Source of the DNA: Plantactinospora sp040120695
GTDB lineage: Bacteria; Actinomycetota; Actinomycetes; Mycobacteriales; Micromonosporaceae
Assembly: GCF_040120695.1 (NCBI RefSeq)
Contig: NZ_JBEEAC010000003.1
Coordinates: 328,882 to 392,881 of the forward strand
Direction: 5' to 3'
DNA: 64,000 nt
Shown: positions 61,929 to 64,000 of the stretch, in pieces
How positions within the stretch are numbered: position 1 is the stretch's first letter
Layout of the letters: each line of letters opens with the position of its first letter
Program-made: the position numbers and the translations under genes
Notes under the pieces: generated by a model
What the model was told of the DNA's origin: nothing
The model's database searches: none
The model's input: only the letters and a program-made list of their open reading frames with translations

Positions 61929-63842
61929 ATGCGCCGTCGGAGGATCAGCACGACCGTGCTCGGTGCCGGATTCGGCACTGCCGTCCTGGTCACGGCCCTG
62001 GCCGTACCGCACCCGGCGACCGCCGGCCCGAAGGTCGGTCAGTTGCTGACCGGCCCGGAGGCGGGTCAGGCGCTGACGGAACCGGAGGTGGGTCAGGCGC
62101 TGACGGGCGGGCGGGGCGGGGGATGGCACGGTGCGGGATGGCGGGACGGACCGCCGACCGTCGACCCCGCCGACGTCCGGTTCGAGCGGCGTACGCTGCG
62201 GACCGGTCGGCCGCAGGAAGTCGGCCTGCTGCCCGAGTACGTCGACCGGCTGCGCACCGACGCCGAGGCGTACCTGTCGCCGACCCCGGACCACCCCAAC
62301 TTCCCGACGTACGCCGGGGCGGTGCTGCTGGCCGCCAAGGACGGGGTGGTGGTCCGGCACGAGGCGGTCGGCACGGCGGTGAAGTACAGCGAGGTCGGGG
62401 CCGCACCCGGGCGGGTCGGTGTCGAACTGCCGGCCGACCAGCAGATCCCGATGCGCAAGGACACCATCTTCGACCTCGCCTCGATTTCCAAGCTCTTCAC
62501 CACCGTGGTGGTTCTGCGTCAGGTCGAACGCGGCACCGTCGAGCTGGACGCGCCGGTGGTGCGCTACCTGCCGGAGTTCGCCGCCGGAGGCAAGGAGGCG
62601 GTGACCGTACGGATGCTGCTCACCCACACCGGTGGGCTGCCCGCGTTCGCCCCACTGTGGAGCCGGTACCCGACCCCGGAGGCACGGGAGGCGGCCGCGC
62701 TGGCCACCCCCTTCGCCGCCGGTGCCAGCCCCGGCAACCAGTACGTCTACTCAGACCTCGGGCTGATCGCGCTCGGCGTACTCGTGGAGAGGGTGACCGG
62801 GAGCCCGCTGGAGGAACTCGTCGCCACCGAGGTGACCGGGCCGCTGCGGATGGTCGACACCGGCTACAACCCGGCACCGGCGGTACGGCCCCGGATCGCG
62901 GCCACCGAATACCAGCCGTACGCGGACCGTGGCATGGTCTGGGGCGAGGTGCACGACGAGAACGCCTGGGCACTCGGCGGGGTGGCCGGGCACGCCGGAC
63001 TCTTCTCCACCGCCAACGACCTGGCCATCTTCTGCCAGATGCTGCTGAACGGCGGCGAGTACCGGGGCGCCCGGATCCTCCGTGAGTCGACCGTGCGGGA
63101 CATGCTGGCGAACTACAACGCACACCTGGAGAGCGGCTATCCGGAGAGTGACCGGGGGCTCGGGGTCGAGCTGCACAAGCACTGGTACATGTCCGGGCTC
63201 GCCTCACCGGTCACGTTCGGGCACACCGGGTTCACCGGTACGTCGATCGTGGTCGACCCGCTGTCACACACCTTCCTGATCCTGCTGACCAACCGGGTAC
63301 ACCCGGATCGGAACTGGGGCAGCAACAACGTGGCCCGGCGGGCCCTGGCCCGCGACCTGGCGTACGCGAGCCCGGTCCGGTCGCCGCTGGGCGGCACCGC
63401 CTGGCGCGCGGACGACCGCGACGGCGGCAGCGTCACCCTCACCGCGCCGCTGCGCCGCGCCGCCGGCCGTGCGTCGGTGGCCAGCTTCCGACTCTGGTAC
63501 GACACCGAGCCGCGCTACGACGTGCTGCACTTCCAGACCTCGGCCGACGGTGGCGAGACCTGGGCACCGGTCGACGTGACCCTGGTCGGCCCGGCCGGGC
63601 GGTGGACCGCCGAGGGCTCGGTCACCGGCTACGGCGGCCGGCGCTGGTGGCAGGCGTTCGCGGAACTACCCGCCCGCACCACCGACCTGCGCTGGAGCTA
63701 CACCACCGACGGCAGCGCACAGGGCCGTGGCGTGTACGTCGACGGCCTGCTCGTGGTCGGCACCAACGGCCTGCTCTTCTCCGGCGAGGGCACCGACGCC
63801 ACCCGCTTCACCGCCACCGGCTGGACCCCGTCCCCCACCTGA
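61929..63842 (+). CDS. Secreted serine hydrolase of the beta-lactamase family (AmiE-like)
   Basis: 637 aa from ATG 61929 (GGAGG site). Signal peptide, then a short low-complexity stretch with GQALTxPEVGQALT repeats, then a class C-like domain: SISKLFT (catalytic Ser and Lys), YSDLG (the YxN analogue), and HTGFTGTSI (the KTG analogue) near residue 435. Residues about 480-637 form a beta-rich accessory domain (TEPRYDVLHFQTSADGGETWAPVDVTLVG) like those of secreted peptidases. Likely an N-acetylmuramoyl-L-alanine amidase of the AmiE type paired with NagZ. Confidence 0.83.
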   Translation: MRRRRISTTVLGAGFGTAVLVTALAVPHPATAGPKVGQLLTGPEAGQALTEPEVGQALTGGRGGGWHGAGWRDGPPTVDPADVRFERRTLRTGRPQEVGLLPEYVDRLRTDAEAYLSPTPDHPNFPTYAGAVLLAAKDGVVVRHEAVGTAVKYSEVGAAPGRVGVELPADQQIPMRKDTIFDLASISKLFTTVVVLRQVERGTVELDAPVVRYLPEFAAGGKEAVTVRMLLTHTGGLPAFAPLWSRYPTPEAREAAALATPFAAGASPGNQYVYSDLGLIALGVLVERVTGSPLEELVATEVTGPLRMVDTGYNPAPAVRPRIAATEYQPYADRGMVWGEVHDENAWALGGVAGHAGLFSTANDLAIFCQMLLNGGEYRGARILRESTVRDMLANYNAHLESGYPESDRGLGVELHKHWYMSGLASPVTFGHTGFTGTSIVVDPLSHTFLILLTNRVHPDRNWGSNNVARRALARDLAYASPVRSPLGGTAWRADDRDGGSVTLTAPLRRAAGRASVASFRLWYDTEPRYDVLHFQTSADGGETWAPVDVTLVGPAGRWTAEGSVTGYGGRRWWQAFAELPARTTDLRWSYTTDGSAQGRGVYVDGLLVVGTNGLLFSGEGTDATRFTATGWTPSPT

Positions 63843-63866
63843 CGCGCTTCGCACGCGATGGGCCCT

Positions 63867-63921
63867 CAAGATTCTTGTTGTGCTGCGGTTAGCCACGCGC
63901 CACAGCACAACAAGAATCTTG
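63867..63921. terminator. 19-bp perfect hairpin near the window end
   Basis: CAAGATTCTTGTTGTGCTG (63867-63885) is the exact complement of CAGCACAACAAGAATCTTG (63903-63921), loop 17 nt. It lies 24 bp after the AmiE-like stop; arms are AT-rich compared with surroundings. Terminator, or a dispersed repeat. Beyond it, to 64000, only G-rich non-coding sequence was seen. Confidence 0.7.
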
Positions 63922-64000
63922 CGCGCGGTTGTCCACAAGCGTGTGGGCCGGGGTTGTGGGGCGGGGGGTGGGGTGCGGAGACTCGCGGGGTGGGTGGGGT

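Overview
This window is high-GC actinobacterial DNA (about 70% G+C by eye; frequent GTG starts; GGAGG-type ribosome binding sites; no tRNA, rRNA, CRISPR array or integrase seen). The gene set points to the family Micromonosporaceae (Micromonospora/Plantactinospora/Actinoplanes type): XRE-DUF397 pairs, small CxxC proteins, mycosin plus WXG-like proteins, tandem GtrA proteins and the AGGAAGGGCCCC intergenic hairpin. The genus is an inference from gene content, not from a database search.

Region by region. 1-12.2 kb: a gamma-glutamylcyclotransferase-like gene (partial), lpdA, a Tat-exported HAF-repeat protein, a short ThrRS paralogue preceded by what looks like a ribosome-mediated attenuator, a DoxX/TetR divergent pair, guaB1 (GMP reductase-like), the acyl-CoA carboxylase alpha subunit, and a PadR-controlled ABC exporter. 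12.2-27.1 kb: an acyl-CoA carboxylase neighbourhood (accA, maf, accE, accD, birA, PH-domain protein) in the same relative order as mycobacterial accA3-maf-accE5-accD5-birA-Rv3278c. It is opened up by two blocks: a lower-GC type VII secretion module (YxxxD-bearing small protein, Pro-rich EspB-like protein, mycosin) between accE and maf, and a Ser/Thr kinase to WXG-like block between accD and accE. 27-32 kb: a 92-bp inverted-repeat element, PH-domain protein, MaoC dehydratase, two GtrA proteins, and pckG with a Rex/CRP-like operator. 32-41 kb: membrane proteins, a prenyl reductase next to a short cis-prenyltransferase, otsB, small regulators, PIN-PhoH ATPase and a lytic-transglycosylase-like protein. 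41-51 kb: rhomboid protease, a ferredoxin-NADP reductase-like flavoprotein, a TetR/SDR divergent pair with twin palindromes, glpX, DUF4245, an LppX/LprG-like lipoprotein with a tandem-duplicated signal peptide, xseB-xseA and ispH; this has the flavour of mycobacterial Rv1086-Rv1110. 51-64 kb: small CxxC proteins, XRE-DUF397, rmuC, a two-component system followed by its ABC transporter, and a divergent NagZ/AmiE-like muropeptide-recycling pair.

How the genes work together. Lipid precursor supply (AccA/AccD/AccE with BirA biotinylation), central carbon (PckG, GlpX), isoprenoids (IspH, cis-prenyltransferase, prenyl reductase), trehalose (OtsB), cell-wall turnover (NagZ, AmiE-like, lytic transglycosylase) and surface export (type VII substrates and mycosin) dominate. 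The strongest hunt results are the Thr-codon leader and attenuator in front of the editing-less ThrRS, the low-GC orphan type VII module inside the acc locus, several well-formed operators, a MITE-like repeat, and repeated in-frame minisatellite expansion in signal peptides and enzyme loops.
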